A stretch of 64,000 nt of DNA from Collinsella sp. (GCA_018368345.1 JAGZEK010000003.1:1-64000), one strand, 5' to 3'. Counted from the first letter of the stretch, positions 1 through 9,085 are shown. Notes: generated from the sequence alone by a model not told the origin. Numbers and translations are program-made.

Positions 1-89
1 CATTCAGCATCAGGGTAGCGCTGCGACGCGGAAATCGCGCGCCGTTGCCGCGCCCCGCAGTGCCCGCTTCCCCCGAGAACAATTATCAG

Positions 90-153
90 TGCAGGTAAAT
101 CCCTTACGCAAAAGCCATGTGCTGGCGAAATCGCAAAAAGTCTACTCACTTAG
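90..153 (+). repeat. partial copy (A) of the 120-bp terminal-inverted-repeat element
   Basis: The right end carries the same 18-bp terminus, AAAAGTCTACTCACTTAG (136-153), as the two full copies near 13.1 and 14.6 kb. The core starts with GCAGGTAAAT at 91-100, and the core-to-terminus spacing is the same (35 nt). The left terminus is absent, so this is a half or decayed copy. It lies upstream of the helicase gene. Confidence 0.7.
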
Positions 154-274
154 CTCGCGGCCGCACCAAACGGCTGAGCAGAACGCCCATTTCCTGCATT
201 TTCTTTCGCGCTGGCACCCCGCGCCGCCGCTACGCCATAATAGTTGGCGGACAATCGCGAGAGAAAGCAACCAC

Positions 275-2956
275 ATGGCACAGACCACGACAGATATCGC
301 CGCCAGCACCGTCTCCGGCGCCGGAGCCGCCAGCTCATTCTCGGGCGGCACGGGAACCGAAGCCGAATTCGGCTCACTCGGTGCGCTCTCCCCCACCTGG
401 TGGGAGCCCGAGGACGGCAGCGAGCCCGAACCGTGGCTCACGCCCGACCAGGCCTTCGAGCGCTTCTTTGAATGGACGAGCAATCGCGGTATTGAGCTGT
501 GGGACCACCAGGAAGAGGCCCTCATGGATCTAGCCGCCGGCGATCACGTCATTCTGGGCACGCCGACCGGATCGGGCAAGTCGCTTGTCGCGCTGGGCAT
601 GCTCTTTATGGGCATGGCGCAGGGCAAGCGCTGCTATTACACGGCCCCCATCAAGGCCCTGGTCAGCGAGAAGTTTTTCGACCTTGTACAGGTGCTCGGC
701 CGCGACAACGTCGGCATGATCACCGGCGATACGCACATCAACACCAAGGCGCCCGTCATCTGCTGCACGGCCGAAATCCTTGCCGACGATGCGCTGCGCG
801 AGGGTGAGGACGCCGATGTGGGCTGCGTGGCCATGGACGAGTTCCACTACTTTGCCGACCCCGACCGCGGCTGGGCCTGGCAGGTGCCGCTGCTCACCCT
901 GCCCCACACGCAATTCATGCTCATGAGCGCCACGCTCGGCGATGTCACCGCGATCGCCGCCTCGCTCGAGGAACACACCGGCGCTACCTGCGACCTAGTC
1001 GTCGACGCCCCGCGTCCCGTACCGCTGAGCTACGACTATGTGACGACCTCCCTCGAGGGCACCGTCGAGCTCGCGATGCGTCGCGGCGAGGCCCCGCTCT
1101 ACATCGTGCACTTTAGCCAGGATGCCGCACTTGCGACGGCACAATCCCTCGCCAACTTTGGCATTGCCAGCAAGGAGCAGCGCGAAGCTATTAAGGAAGC
1201 CGCCAAAGGCACGAGCTTCTCCACGGCTTTTGGCAAGATCCTCAAACGTTTGCTTGGCTGCGGCGTCGGTGTGCACCACGCCGGTATGCTGCCGCGCTAT
1301 CGCCTGCTGGTCGAGCGCTTGGCACAGCAGGGCCTGCTGCCCGTCATTTGCGGCACCGACACACTCGGCGTCGGCATCAACGTGCCCATCCACACCGTGG
1401 TCCTCACCGCGCTCACCAAGTTCGACGGCTACAAGATGCGTCGCCTGCGCGCCCGCGAGTTCCATCAGATCGCTGGTCGCGCCGGTCGCTCGGGCTTTGA
1501 CACAGAGGGTATGGTCATCGCCGAGGCCCCGGAGCACGAGATCGAGAACGCCAAGCTCATGGCCAAGGCGGGCGACGACCCCAAGAAGCTCCGCAAGATT
1601 AAAAAGAAGAAGGCCCCCGAGGGCTTTGTCACCTGGAACAAGCAGACCTTTGAGCGCCTGATTGAGACTCAGCCCGAGACGCTCAAGCCGCGACTTCGCA
1701 TCACACACTCCATGGTGATTAGCGTGGTCGAGCAGGGCGGCGACGCTCGCGCCCGCGTGCACGACCTCATCGAGACAAGCCTGCAAACGCTCGAGGAAAA
1801 GGCAAAACTCGAGGTTCGTGCCGACGAGATCTTCGCCACGCTCATCGACTCCGGCGTCGTCGTGCGCACTGAGGTGCCGCCCGCACCCGACGCTCCGGCT
1901 GACGCCGCGCCGGACATCGACTACGCGCTGACGGTCGACCTGCCCGAGGACTTTGCGCTCGACCAGCCGCTCTCGCCGTTTTTGCTTGCCGCGCTGGAGC
2001 TACTCGACCCCGAGAGTGAGACCTATACCATGGACCTCATCTCGATGGTCGAGGCTACGCTCGAGGACCCCAAGCAGGTATTGCGCGCACAGGAGCGCGC
2101 TGCACGCGATCGCGCGATGGCCGAAATGAAGGCTGACGGCGTCGAATATGAGGAACGCCTGGAGCGCATCCAGGATGTCACCTACGAAAAGCCGCTCGAG
2201 GACTTGCTCGATGCCGCCTTCGACAAGTACTGCCAGGAAGTACCCTGGGCCAACGACTACCAGCTCTCGCCCAAGAGCGTCCTGCGCGACATGCTGGAAA
2301 GCGCGAGCGATTTTAAGGGTTACATTCAAAAGCTCGGCATCGCCCGCTCCGAGGGCATTCTGCTGCGCTACCTAGCCGCGGCCTACCGTTCCCTCGATCG
2401 CACCGTACCCATTGAGAAGCGCGATGAGCGCTTGCGCGACATTATCTCGTGGCTGGGCTTTGTGGTGCGCTCGGTGGACTCGAGCCTGGTGGACGAGTGG
2501 GAGAACGCCGGCAACCCGGCAGCCCTCGACGCCGCACCGCCGCAGGGCATCGACGAAGTCGTGACAGACCGCCGTGGCTGCACCCTGCTGGTGCGCAACG
2601 CGCTCTTCCGCCGCGTGACCCTTGCCGCCCGCGAGCATGTTCGCGACCTGGGCGAGCTCGACGACGACTGGGGCATGAGCGAGATCCGCTGGCAAAAAGC
2701 ACTCGACGCTTACCACGAGCAGCACGAGGAAATCCTCACCGACGGAGATGCCCGCAGCGCCGCGATGTTTTCCATCGACGAGTCCGACGAGAAGACCGCG
2801 CACGTATGGCACGTGCACCAGATCTTTGCTGACGAGGATGGCGACCACGATTTTGGCATCATGGGCGATGTCGATCTGGACGCCACGCAAGACGGTGGCG
2901 AGGTCATCTTCAAAAACTACCGCGTCGGCTTTATCGAAGACCTGCTCGAGGACTAG
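275..2956 (+). CDS. DEAD/DEAH-box RNA helicase with DUF3516-type C-terminus
   Basis: This is an 893-aa superfamily 2 helicase. Visible motifs are Walker A GTPTGSGKS near residues 95-103, DEFH (motif II), SATL (motif III), GTDTLGVGINVP and QIAGRAGR (motif VI). The roughly 400-residue C-terminal part after the helicase core matches the layout of actinobacterial Ski2-like helicases with a DUF3516 tail. The likely role is ATP-dependent unwinding in RNA turnover or ribosome metabolism. That role is inferred from the family, not shown here. The frame is open further upstream through the repeat at 90-153. I chose the ATG at 275 because it follows a purine-rich GAGAGAAAG and starts the protein outside the repeat. 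A strong bidirectional terminator follows. The gene stands alone on the plus strand. Confidence 0.85.
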   Translation: MAQTTTDIAASTVSGAGAASSFSGGTGTEAEFGSLGALSPTWWEPEDGSEPEPWLTPDQAFERFFEWTSNRGIELWDHQEEALMDLAAGDHVILGTPTGSGKSLVALGMLFMGMAQGKRCYYTAPIKALVSEKFFDLVQVLGRDNVGMITGDTHINTKAPVICCTAEILADDALREGEDADVGCVAMDEFHYFADPDRGWAWQVPLLTLPHTQFMLMSATLGDVTAIAASLEEHTGATCDLVVDAPRPVPLSYDYVTTSLEGTVELAMRRGEAPLYIVHFSQDAALATAQSLANFGIASKEQREAIKEAAKGTSFSTAFGKILKRLLGCGVGVHHAGMLPRYRLLVERLAQQGLLPVICGTDTLGVGINVPIHTVVLTALTKFDGYKMRRLRAREFHQIAGRAGRSGFDTEGMVIAEAPEHEIENAKLMAKAGDDPKKLRKIKKKKAPEGFVTWNKQTFERLIETQPETLKPRLRITHSMVISVVEQGGDARARVHDLIETSLQTLEEKAKLEVRADEIFATLIDSGVVVRTEVPPAPDAPADAAPDIDYALTVDLPEDFALDQPLSPFLLAALELLDPESETYTMDLISMVEATLEDPKQVLRAQERAARDRAMAEMKADGVEYEERLERIQDVTYEKPLEDLLDAAFDKYCQEVPWANDYQLSPKSVLRDMLESASDFKGYIQKLGIARSEGILLRYLAAAYRSLDRTVPIEKRDERLRDIISWLGFVVRSVDSSLVDEWENAGNPAALDAAPPQGIDEVVTDRRGCTLLVRNALFRRVTLAAREHVRDLGELDDDWGMSEIRWQKALDAYHEQHEEILTDGDARSAAMFSIDESDEKTAHVWHVHQIFADEDGDHDFGIMGDVDLDATQDGGEVIFKNYRVGFIEDLLED

Positions 2957-2980
2957 CCGCACATACTGGAACAAAACGAA

Positions 2981-3022
2981 GCGGGGCCGCTGGCAATATC
3001 GCCAGCGGCCCCGCTTTTGCAC
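2981..3022. terminator. bidirectional rho-independent terminator
   Basis: A 14-bp perfect stem (GCGGGGCCGCTGGC against its complement, 2981-3014) with loop aatatc is followed by TTTT and preceded by AAAAC. It sits between the convergent helicase and DUF2130 genes. Confidence 0.85.
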
Positions 3023-3035
3023 TATACGCTATGCC

Positions 3036-4793
3036 CTACTCGGCATCCTCGACCTCATACGAATCCGCCTCGGCGGGCTCATCGTTTGTCTCTGGCGCAG
3101 TCCCGCGTGCCTCGTCAAACGCCGCTTTCATGGTCTTGTTGCCCCACGTGAGCTTGCGAATGGTAAGATCGTCGGCTTTCTTGTTGGCTAGGCGCAGGTT
3201 GTTCTCGGAGGACAGCAACGCCTCCTTGGTTTTCTGCAGATGGCTAATCGTCTTGTCGATCTCATCGATTGCCGTTTGGAACTTGCGACTCGCAATCTCG
3301 TAGTTGCGGCCGAAATCATTCTTGAACTTTTCCATCTTGGCTTCGAAGTTCGTAACGTCGATATTCTGCTGTTTGTACTCCGCTAGCTCCTGCTTATAGC
3401 GCAGCGAACCCATGGCGGCGTTGCGAAGAAGCGTAATCATGGGAATGAAAAACTGCGGGCGAATCACGTACATCTTCTCGTAGCGATAGCTCACGTCGAC
3501 TATCCCTGCGTTATAGAGCTCGCTCTCAGGCTCGAGCAGCGTGCAGAGCACCGCGTACTCACAGCCTTTTTGGCGGCGATCGTGGTCGAGTTTCTTAAAG
3601 AAGTCCTCGTTTTTATGCTTGGTCGCGGTCTCGTCGTTCTCGTTTTTCATCTCGAACATAATCGAAATGACCTCGTTACCGCTCGCGTCGCACTCGCGGA
3701 AGATAAAGTCGCCCTTGGTACCCTCGGACGCATCGTTATCTTTCTCGAAGTACGCGTTAGGAAACGCCGTCATGCGCAGACGGTTGAACTCAGTCTCGCA
3801 GTGCTGCTCGAGTGACTCGCCCACCATCTTGGTGGACAGGCGGACCTTCATGTCCTTAAGGCGCTCGATCTCTTCATCCTTGTAGCGAATCAACTCGTCG
3901 CTCACGCGCTTGGCCTGCGCAAGCGCAAGCTCGTGGGCTGCCTTGGCCTGTTCCTCACGCGAATCGCGCACCGCCAGCTCACTCGTGAGCTTTGCGCGGG
4001 CCTCATCACGCTCACGCTCCGCCGCGGCGACCGCCTCTGACAGGTTCATTTTGGCCGTCAGCTCCTGTTCGCGCAGCTGCGCACGCAGACCCTCGGCCTC
4101 TTGCTCGGACTGAGCCTTTGCAGCGGAAAACTTCTCTTGTACCTTCGCACGGTAGTCAGCAAGCGCGCGCTCGGCCTCGCTGCGAGTGGCATCGAGCTCG
4201 CGCTGCGACTCAGCCGCCGCGGCGGCAAGCGCCATCTCCTGGGCCTTGTCCGCCGCGGCAAGCCTGGCCTGCAGCTCGGCAATCTGGGCATCTCGTGCAG
4301 CTAAATCATTTTGAGCGGCGTTGCGCATCGCCGATTCGGCAAGCTTGGCTTCGTCATCTTTGCGTCCCAGCTGCGCACGCAAATTGTCGATCTCGCGCTG
4401 AAGCTCGGCATTCTCCTTTTGAGCGTCGGCACGGGCCTCAACCGCCGCGCGCTGGCTTGCGCTCTCGCGCTCTGCGGCAGCGCCCTCGAGCTTGGCGCGC
4501 AGCTCGGAAAGCTCGGCATCGCGCTTGGCAACCTCTTGTGCCAGCTGTTGAGCTGCAGCGTTCTTCTGCTCGACAAGCTGAGCGTTGCGCTGAGACTCTG
4601 CCTTTTGCAAGGCAGCCGTCGAGCGCGAGCGCTCAAGCTCCAGTGCCTGCTCGCCCTCGCGCTGGACTGCCTTCACACGCTCATCCAGGTCGCGCGAAAA
4701 CTCGGCATTGCGCACTTGTTTGACGATCTCCGCATAGCCGGACGCATCGACCTTAAAAACTTCGCCACAATGCGGGCACTTGATCTCGTTCAT
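3036..4793 (-). CDS. DUF2130 family protein, coiled coil plus nuclease-like domain
   Basis: The 585-aa protein begins with a CPHCG half zinc-ribbon (residues 5-9). A very long Ala/Glu/Arg-rich coiled coil follows (about residues 25-320). The conserved C-terminal domain contains GDFIFRE and MFEMKNEND, an acidic-then-Glu-X-Lys pattern reminiscent of PD-(D/E)XK nucleases. This layout is that of the DUF2130 family, whose function is not established. Nuclease activity is only an inference from the motif. The start at 4793 has GAGGAGCTGCT just upstream. The last 30 residues are acidic. The gene is transcribed alone, because the gene upstream of it ends in a strong terminator. Confidence 0.8.
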   Translation of the reverse strand: MNEIKCPHCGEVFKVDASGYAEIVKQVRNAEFSRDLDERVKAVQREGEQALELERSRSTAALQKAESQRNAQLVEQKNAAAQQLAQEVAKRDAELSELRAKLEGAAAERESASQRAAVEARADAQKENAELQREIDNLRAQLGRKDDEAKLAESAMRNAAQNDLAARDAQIAELQARLAAADKAQEMALAAAAAESQRELDATRSEAERALADYRAKVQEKFSAAKAQSEQEAEGLRAQLREQELTAKMNLSEAVAAAERERDEARAKLTSELAVRDSREEQAKAAHELALAQAKRVSDELIRYKDEEIERLKDMKVRLSTKMVGESLEQHCETEFNRLRMTAFPNAYFEKDNDASEGTKGDFIFRECDASGNEVISIMFEMKNENDETATKHKNEDFFKKLDHDRRQKGCEYAVLCTLLEPESELYNAGIVDVSYRYEKMYVIRPQFFIPMITLLRNAAMGSLRYKQELAEYKQQNIDVTNFEAKMEKFKNDFGRNYEIASRKFQTAIDEIDKTISHLQKTKEALLSSENNLRLANKKADDLTIRKLTWGNKTMKAAFDEARGTAPETNDEPAEADSYEVEDAE

Positions 4794-4857
4794 AGCAGCT
4801 CCTCGATGGACGCAAATTTCAACCGCCTACACTCTACCGCGCCGCACGGACAAAAAA

Positions 4858-4886
4858 GGCGCCGCTGCCATAATGGCAACGGCGCC
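4858..4886 (-). terminator. terminator after the deacetylase gene
   Basis: A perfect stem GGCGCCGTTGCCA/TGGCAGCGGCGCC (minus sense, one mismatch) is followed by TTTTTT at 4857-4852. It terminates the PTS/deacetylase operon. Confidence 0.75.
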
Positions 4887-4891
4887 AGAAC

Positions 4892-4922
4892 CACCACAAA
4901 GGCGACTGTCCCCTTTGTGGTG
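4892..4922. repeat. CTGTCC-loop hairpin (REP-like)
   Basis: The arms CACCACAAAGG (4892-4902) and CCTTTGTGGTG (4912-4922) are perfect complements around the loop cgactgtcc. The loop core and the AAAGG/CCTTT stem base are shared with hairpins at 46591 and 50319. Confidence 0.65.
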
Positions 4923-4932
4923 ACTTGGGTCC

Positions 4933-5697
4933 TTACAGGTCGCGGTAGTCGATCAGGCGAAGATCGGATTGAGACTCGAGCCAAGCGCGAAGCTCGGGGT
5001 CGATCAGCGCATCGACTTCCTTGGTACGATCGGTCGTGAGCGAGCTGTTCTCCAGGATAAAACGATCGAGATAACCCGGATGGCACACAAAGACGACCGT
5101 CTCGCCGTCCACCATCTCGCGAACCGTCTGCATGATTGCCTCTTTGGGCTCGTAGCCCGGCTCCATCGAGCGCATCACCATGCGCAGATCAGTATCTCCG
5201 CAATGCACCACAGCCGCGGGGTCGAAGCTCGCCTTTTGCTCCTTAAGGCCCAGCTCCTGAGCAACCGCCGAGATCGCTCGGTTAAGGTTTTTGCTCATGA
5301 CGGCATGGGCCTCAAAGTAATCGGGCTCGCGGCCCACGATCTCGACAAAGCGGTCATGCTGCGCGCGGATCTCGATGCAGGCCTCGTCGAAGTCTATCAA
5401 CTCCTCGCCGCGCTTAAAATGATCGCGGAAGGTACGGCTGCTATGGAACTCGCCGTTCTCGTTGAGCATGCTCGGAATGAGCGCCGGGTCGGCACACGGC
5501 TTGCCCAGGCACACGTTGGTGTGCTGACCCACCGCAATGCCGACATCCGCCACGAGCGACCAGCCACGCTCGGCCTCGGGCATATTGGGCATAAGTCCCG
5601 CCGAGCGCACCAGGCCCTCATTGATACTGCGGGCAATCCCCAGGTTAACGGCATACGAATAACCGATATCGTCGGCACGAATGAGCAATTGCTTCAT
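4933..5697 (-). CDS. ChbG/YdjC-family carbohydrate deacetylase
   Basis: This 254-aa protein belongs to the YdjC/ChbG polysaccharide-deacetylase-like family, which removes an acetyl group from N-acetylated sugars such as chito-oligosaccharides. The N-terminal RADDIGYS carries the metal-binding Asp pair. GQHTN and FEAHA give the expected His ligands, and FVCHPGYLD is the conserved C-terminal motif. I chose the ATG at 5697 because GGGGGT lies 5 nt upstream; another ATG 12 nt upstream has no ribosome site. The gene follows the PTS permease in the same operon, which suggests it processes the sugar, or sugar phosphate, brought in by that permease. The exact substrate is unknown. Confidence 0.8.
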   Translation of the reverse strand: MKQLLIRADDIGYSYAVNLGIARSINEGLVRSAGLMPNMPEAERGWSLVADVGIAVGQHTNVCLGKPCADPALIPSMLNENGEFHSSRTFRDHFKRGEELIDFDEACIEIRAQHDRFVEIVGREPDYFEAHAVMSKNLNRAISAVAQELGLKEQKASFDPAAVVHCGDTDLRMVMRSMEPGYEPKEAIMQTVREMVDGETVVFVCHPGYLDRFILENSSLTTDRTKEVDALIDPELRAWLESQSDLRLIDYRDL

Positions 5698-5715
5698 ATT
5701 GACCCCCATCTACGG

Positions 5716-5747
5716 AAAGGGACACTTGAAGCGCAGCCAAGTGCCCC
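5716..5747. repeat. hairpin with GGGACA end between PTS and deacetylase genes
   Basis: GGGACACTTG and CAAGTGCCCC form a stem around gaagcgcagc in the short PTS-deacetylase gap. It has no U-tract, so it may be an mRNA-stabilising or REP-like hairpin rather than a terminator. Confidence 0.4.
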
Positions 5748-5774
5748 AGATAATTGTCCTACCGAACGGATGCT

Positions 5775-7223
5775 TTAGGCTTTGGCGGCAGCAGCGTCTT
5801 CGTCGAGCTGCTCCTTGGTAAAGCCAAAGAAGTAGGCGATGGCAGCGGCGGCAACAAATGCAGTGCCCGATGCAACGCAGCCCCATACGAGATTAGCAGT
5901 TCCGCCTGCAACATAACCTGTAATACCTAGGATATTAGTTGCGCCCAAAACATACGTGGTCACATTAGTGAGAGCCGCGATCAGGCCGCCGATAGCGCCG
6001 CCCGCGACCATGGCACCCAGGCAGCGAGTATACTTAAAGCCGCAGCCATACAGCGCGGGCTCCGTCACGCCACCGACAATGCCGGAGAGCGAGAAACCAA
6101 GCATAGCGCCCTTTTCGTCGACCTCCTTAAGGCGCAGGAAGGCACCGAAGGCCATGCCCCACGTGGCGAACTGAGCGATAGCACCCGCGACCATAACGCA
6201 GGAGTCAGACCCTGAGGTGAGCACCTGCACAATGCCGAGGGCAATCAGAACCTGGTGCATACCGGTCATAACCAGGAACTCCCAAAGCGCGGCAATGGCG
6301 ACGAGGGAGAGGATTGTGACGATGCCGCCAGCGTTTCCGAGGCCGAACATAAAGTTGCCGACCAGGTCGCCCAGAATGGAACCAATCGGAGCTAGGGCGC
6401 ACAGGGAAACGGGGGTCATCACAGCCATGGTGCACACGGGCACAAACACCGTGGAGAGCATGTCGGGGATGATCTTCTTCATGAACTTCTCGACGACCAT
6501 CAGCACCGGCATAGACAGCAGCATGGGGAGCACGGTCGCAGAATAGTTGTTCAGCTGAGCCGGGAGCACGCCGTAAACCATCGTGGTCGTAGCACCAGAA
6601 TCCGCAGCGGCGTTGACCAACGTCATGAACTCGGGGGCAATGAGCACGCCGCCGAGCATCATGCCGAGCGGCTGGCTGCAGCCGAGCTGCTTTGCGGCAG
6701 CCCAACCCAGATAGACAGGGAGGAAATAATAGCCGGCGTTGTAAATCCAGTTGTAGAAGAAGTTGTAGATGTCAGAATCGGCAGACCAGATACCGAGCAT
6801 GCCGTCGCCGCAAAGTACGGCAAGTGTGCGGAACATGGCGGCGCCCATGATAATGGGGATCGTCATGCACATTGTCTTGGACAGGTAGTTAAGGGCCTTC
6901 TTGCCCGCAGTCTTGACCGTCAGTGGCTCCTTGGTGCCGTCATCGAGGTTCTCGTCAATGGAGCCTTCGCCCTTGACGCCCAGCGCAATGGCGGCGTCAT
7001 AGACCTTCGGCACGTTCTGGCCAATGATGACCTGATACTGGCCGCCAGACCACTGTGCGCCCAGCACACCCTTGATCTTCTTAACTTCATTATCATTGGG
7101 AATGGACTGATCTTTGAGGTTCAGACGCAAGCGGGTCATGCAGTGCGTCGCGTTCGTCACATTGGAGGCGCCGCCGACGGCAGCGAGCACGTCCTCGGCA
7201 ATCTTCTTGTTATCGACAGTCAT
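5775..7223 (-). CDS. PTS EIIBC permease, glucose/beta-glucoside superfamily
   Basis: The 482-aa membrane protein starts with an EIIB domain (about residues 1-85) carrying the phosphocysteine motif THCMTRLRL. An EIIC domain follows, with about ten membrane segments and the MTGMHQVLIALG signature. There is no fused EIIA, so a separate EIIA-Glc-type protein must phosphorylate it. Members of this branch carry sucrose, trehalose, MurNAc or beta-glucosides; the substrate here cannot be read from sequence. I chose ATG 7223 because it follows GAAGGGATTCGAC; a TTG 21 nt upstream is unlikely. An antiterminator-controlled leader lies upstream and the BglG-type regulator gene precedes it. The ChbG-like gene follows, so an N-acetylated disaccharide is a reasonable guess. 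Confidence 0.88.
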   Translation of the reverse strand: MTVDNKKIAEDVLAAVGGASNVTNATHCMTRLRLNLKDQSIPNDNEVKKIKGVLGAQWSGGQYQVIIGQNVPKVYDAAIALGVKGEGSIDENLDDGTKEPLTVKTAGKKALNYLSKTMCMTIPIIMGAAMFRTLAVLCGDGMLGIWSADSDIYNFFYNWIYNAGYYFLPVYLGWAAAKQLGCSQPLGMMLGGVLIAPEFMTLVNAAADSGATTTMVYGVLPAQLNNYSATVLPMLLSMPVLMVVEKFMKKIIPDMLSTVFVPVCTMAVMTPVSLCALAPIGSILGDLVGNFMFGLGNAGGIVTILSLVAIAALWEFLVMTGMHQVLIALGIVQVLTSGSDSCVMVAGAIAQFATWGMAFGAFLRLKEVDEKGAMLGFSLSGIVGGVTEPALYGCGFKYTRCLGAMVAGGAIGGLIAALTNVTTYVLGATNILGITGYVAGGTANLVWGCVASGTAFVAAAAIAYFFGFTKEQLDEDAAAAKA

Positions 7224-7360
7224 GTCGAATCCCTTCTCTTCCAACTAAAGGCCGTGGGACTTCACGGCACCAAGACGCACGATTCCGCTCGCGCCTGCGC
7301 AGCGCGCGATACCAGTTGGCAAGAGATTGATTTGCATGTGATTCCCGGGTGGATCGACAT

Positions 7361-7416
7361 GAAAAAAGCCCCGCGCACAACCGACAGAGACCCAATTATG
7401 GTCTCGGCAGAATCGG
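7361..7416 (-). terminator. attenuator terminator upstream of PTS gene
   Basis: In the minus sense, CCGATTCTGCCGAGACC pairs with GGGTCTCTGTCGG around a short AT loop (7381-7416). A GC-rich stretch and TTTTTT (7366-7361) come next. It lies inside the leader between the antiterminator gene and the PTS gene and overlaps the RAT-like sequence by a few bases, as expected for LicT/SacY-type control. Confidence 0.65.
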
Positions 7417-7451
7417 TAGTGCCTCTCGGAGCTGCGCCGTGAGTAACACCC
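7415..7451 (-). promoter_or_regulatory. ribonucleic antiterminator (RAT)-like site
   Basis: The minus strand reads GGGTGTTACTC at one end and GGCACTACC at the other. These match the conserved ends of BglG/LicT RAT targets (GGATTGTTACT...GGCAAAACC), although the middle is about 8 nt longer. The 3' end overlaps the left arm of the attenuator, so protein binding would prevent terminator formation. This is an inference from position and motif. Confidence 0.6.
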
Positions 7452-7563
7452 AACACACGGCGAGTATATGCGGCAGATGCGTTCGTTGCGGCTCAGATTA
7501 CCGACGAACGGTAGCAAACGACCCGCGAACGGTCGCCATGACGGAAAGGAAATACCAGAGAGC

Positions 7564-8400
7564 CTATTTATCCGAGTGGACAGAAGCCACGCGATTCACA
7601 TGCATGATCAGATAGACGAGCTCCTCTTGGGCCAATGGCTCGCCAAAGGTCTCTTGAATCAGATCGTCGACACGGTGAGCGCAACGCGATGCCGCCGGAT
7701 ACTGCTCCACGAGCACGTCGTAAAGACCGGAGTTCTCGGTATCGATCGGCTCTTTCTTTGCCACGCGGTCGAGCAGATAGCGCACATGAGTGGCAAAGCG
7801 GGCAAAGGCGAACGACGAGCGATCGACCGTCACACCCAACTCTTCTTGAATAATCGCGACCGTCATATCGAGCAGTCGCTCCTCGTGCTGCTCGGCAAGC
7901 ACGCGCCGCTCGCTCGGCTTAACCGATGCGTTGACAATCGACATGGCAATGCCCGCGGCCTCGCTTCGGGGCATGCGCACATGAAAGCTCTTCTGGATGC
8001 CGCGAACAGCCAGCTCGCCCAAGCGGTATTCGATGGGATGCAGCTGCTCCAGATCGCGCTCAAGCGGCAACGACACCACCATGTGTTCGCGGGCGCGCTT
8101 AATGGCAAACTGAATATGGTCTGCCAATGTAATGGGAAGGTTAGGACTCAATTCGTACGAAAGCTGTCCGGTCGCGATATCGGCCAGCTGAGCAGAAAAC
8201 TCCAGCACCTCGGGGTCGACCTCATCGATAAACGCCAGGTACTTTGAATCGATGCCGTAAAAGGTACGCGTGATGACATCCAGGTCGACCTCATGCGGCA
8301 TATCGCCAAAGCCGATACCGCGGCCCAGCGCGATAAGCTGACGCCCCGCGCCATCTTCGCAGATGGCAGCGTTGTGGTTAATGCGCTGGATAGCCCTCAT
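7564..8400 (-). CDS. BglG/LicT family transcriptional antiterminator
   Basis: The 278-aa protein has an N-terminal co-antiterminator RNA-binding domain (MRAIQRINHNAAI..., about residues 1-60). Two PRD domains follow, with conserved His residues visible in HIQFAIKRARE, HPIEYRLGE, HVRYLLDR and LIMHVNR. Such proteins bind RAT RNA and are switched by PTS phosphorylation of the PRD histidines. I chose ATG 8400 because the CAT domain begins there and TAGGAG lies upstream; the open frame extends 13 codons further. The gene is immediately upstream of the leader and PTS permease gene it presumably controls. The final PRD2 segment is complete. Confidence 0.88.
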   Translation of the reverse strand: MRAIQRINHNAAICEDGAGRQLIALGRGIGFGDMPHEVDLDVITRTFYGIDSKYLAFIDEVDPEVLEFSAQLADIATGQLSYELSPNLPITLADHIQFAIKRAREHMVVSLPLERDLEQLHPIEYRLGELAVRGIQKSFHVRMPRSEAAGIAMSIVNASVKPSERRVLAEQHEERLLDMTVAIIQEELGVTVDRSSFAFARFATHVRYLLDRVAKKEPIDTENSGLYDVLVEQYPAASRCAHRVDDLIQETFGEPLAQEELVYLIMHVNRVASVHSDK

Positions 8401-8417
8401 GGAATCATCGCTCCTAC

Positions 8418-8454
8418 TAAAACGCGCCGTGCAGACCATCCGCGCGGCGCGTTC
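8418..8454 (-). terminator. terminator after phosphoesterase gene
   Basis: AACGCGCCG and CGGCGCGTT arms surround a 15-nt loop. In the minus sense the stem is followed by TTTTAG. It separates the phosphoesterase gene from the antiterminator operon. Confidence 0.7.
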
Positions 8455-8473
8455 ATTCTACCTGCACTTACAG

Positions 8474-9019
8474 CTAGAGTCCAAAGAAGCCCAGGATCTG
8501 GTCGCGGCTAACGGGCTTGTAGTTGTTGGCATCGAGGCCAACGTCGTAGCGAAGGACTGGGCGCTCGCGATCGCGATTGCGCGCGTTGGTGCGGTCTCCC
8601 CTGCTGTGAATGTGCCCGTGCAGCATGATGGCGCCGCGCGCCTTGCCATTCCAGCTGAGCATGGGGTAATGGCTCATCACCAGACGATGGCCCTTCGCGT
8701 AACCGGGAGCGATCTCCAGATAATCGCGCACCTCATCCCAAATGTGCGGCGCGTCCGGATCTTCCCAATCGCCGTCATGGTTACCACGGATGAGCGTTAT
8801 GTTCTGGCAGTCGATGCGCTCGCGCAGGCGAACCGCTTCCGCCAGGGGCAATCGATACGTAAAGTCTCCCAGGACATAAAGGCGGTCGTCCACAGCCACG
8901 CACTCGTTGATGGCATCGATGACACGGCGGTTCATCTCCTCGACCGAGTCAAACGGTCGATCCATGTCGTGCAAGATATTCGTATCGCCCAGGTGCAGGT
9001 CGGCGGTAAACCACATCAT
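8474..9019 (-). CDS. calcineurin-like metallophosphoesterase
   Basis: The 181-aa single-domain phosphoesterase shows all the family motifs: TADLHLGD (D-X-H), VLGDFTYR (GD), IRGNHDGDW (GNHD), MSHYP and MLHGHIHS (GHXH). These bind a dinuclear metal centre for phosphomonoester or diester hydrolysis; the substrate is unknown. The start is one of two adjacent ATGs (9019 or 9016) behind GAGGACAGAGACG. The frame extends five codons further upstream without a ribosome site. The small basic/acidic protein gene lies just upstream on the same strand. Confidence 0.85.
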   Translation of the reverse strand: MMWFTADLHLGDTNILHDMDRPFDSVEEMNRRVIDAINECVAVDDRLYVLGDFTYRLPLAEAVRLRERIDCQNITLIRGNHDGDWEDPDAPHIWDEVRDYLEIAPGYAKGHRLVMSHYPMLSWNGKARGAIMLHGHIHSRGDRTNARNRDRERPVLRYDVGLDANNYKPVSRDQILGFFGL

Positions 9020-9085
9020 CGTCTCTGTCCTCATTTCGCAACGCGTATAAGACCTGTTTAGTATACAGACGCGACGATGAGACAG

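Noticed and set aside
3..98. Possible 3' end of an upstream plus-strand gene (frame 3, ending in TAA inside the partial repeat at 90-153)
   Set aside because: Only 31 codons are visible, they include rare AGG codons, and no family motif can be seen; too little to call a gene.
89..274. N-terminal extension of the helicase upstream of ATG 275
   Set aside because: It is translated from the repeat element, has no ribosome site and does not look like a helicase N-terminus.
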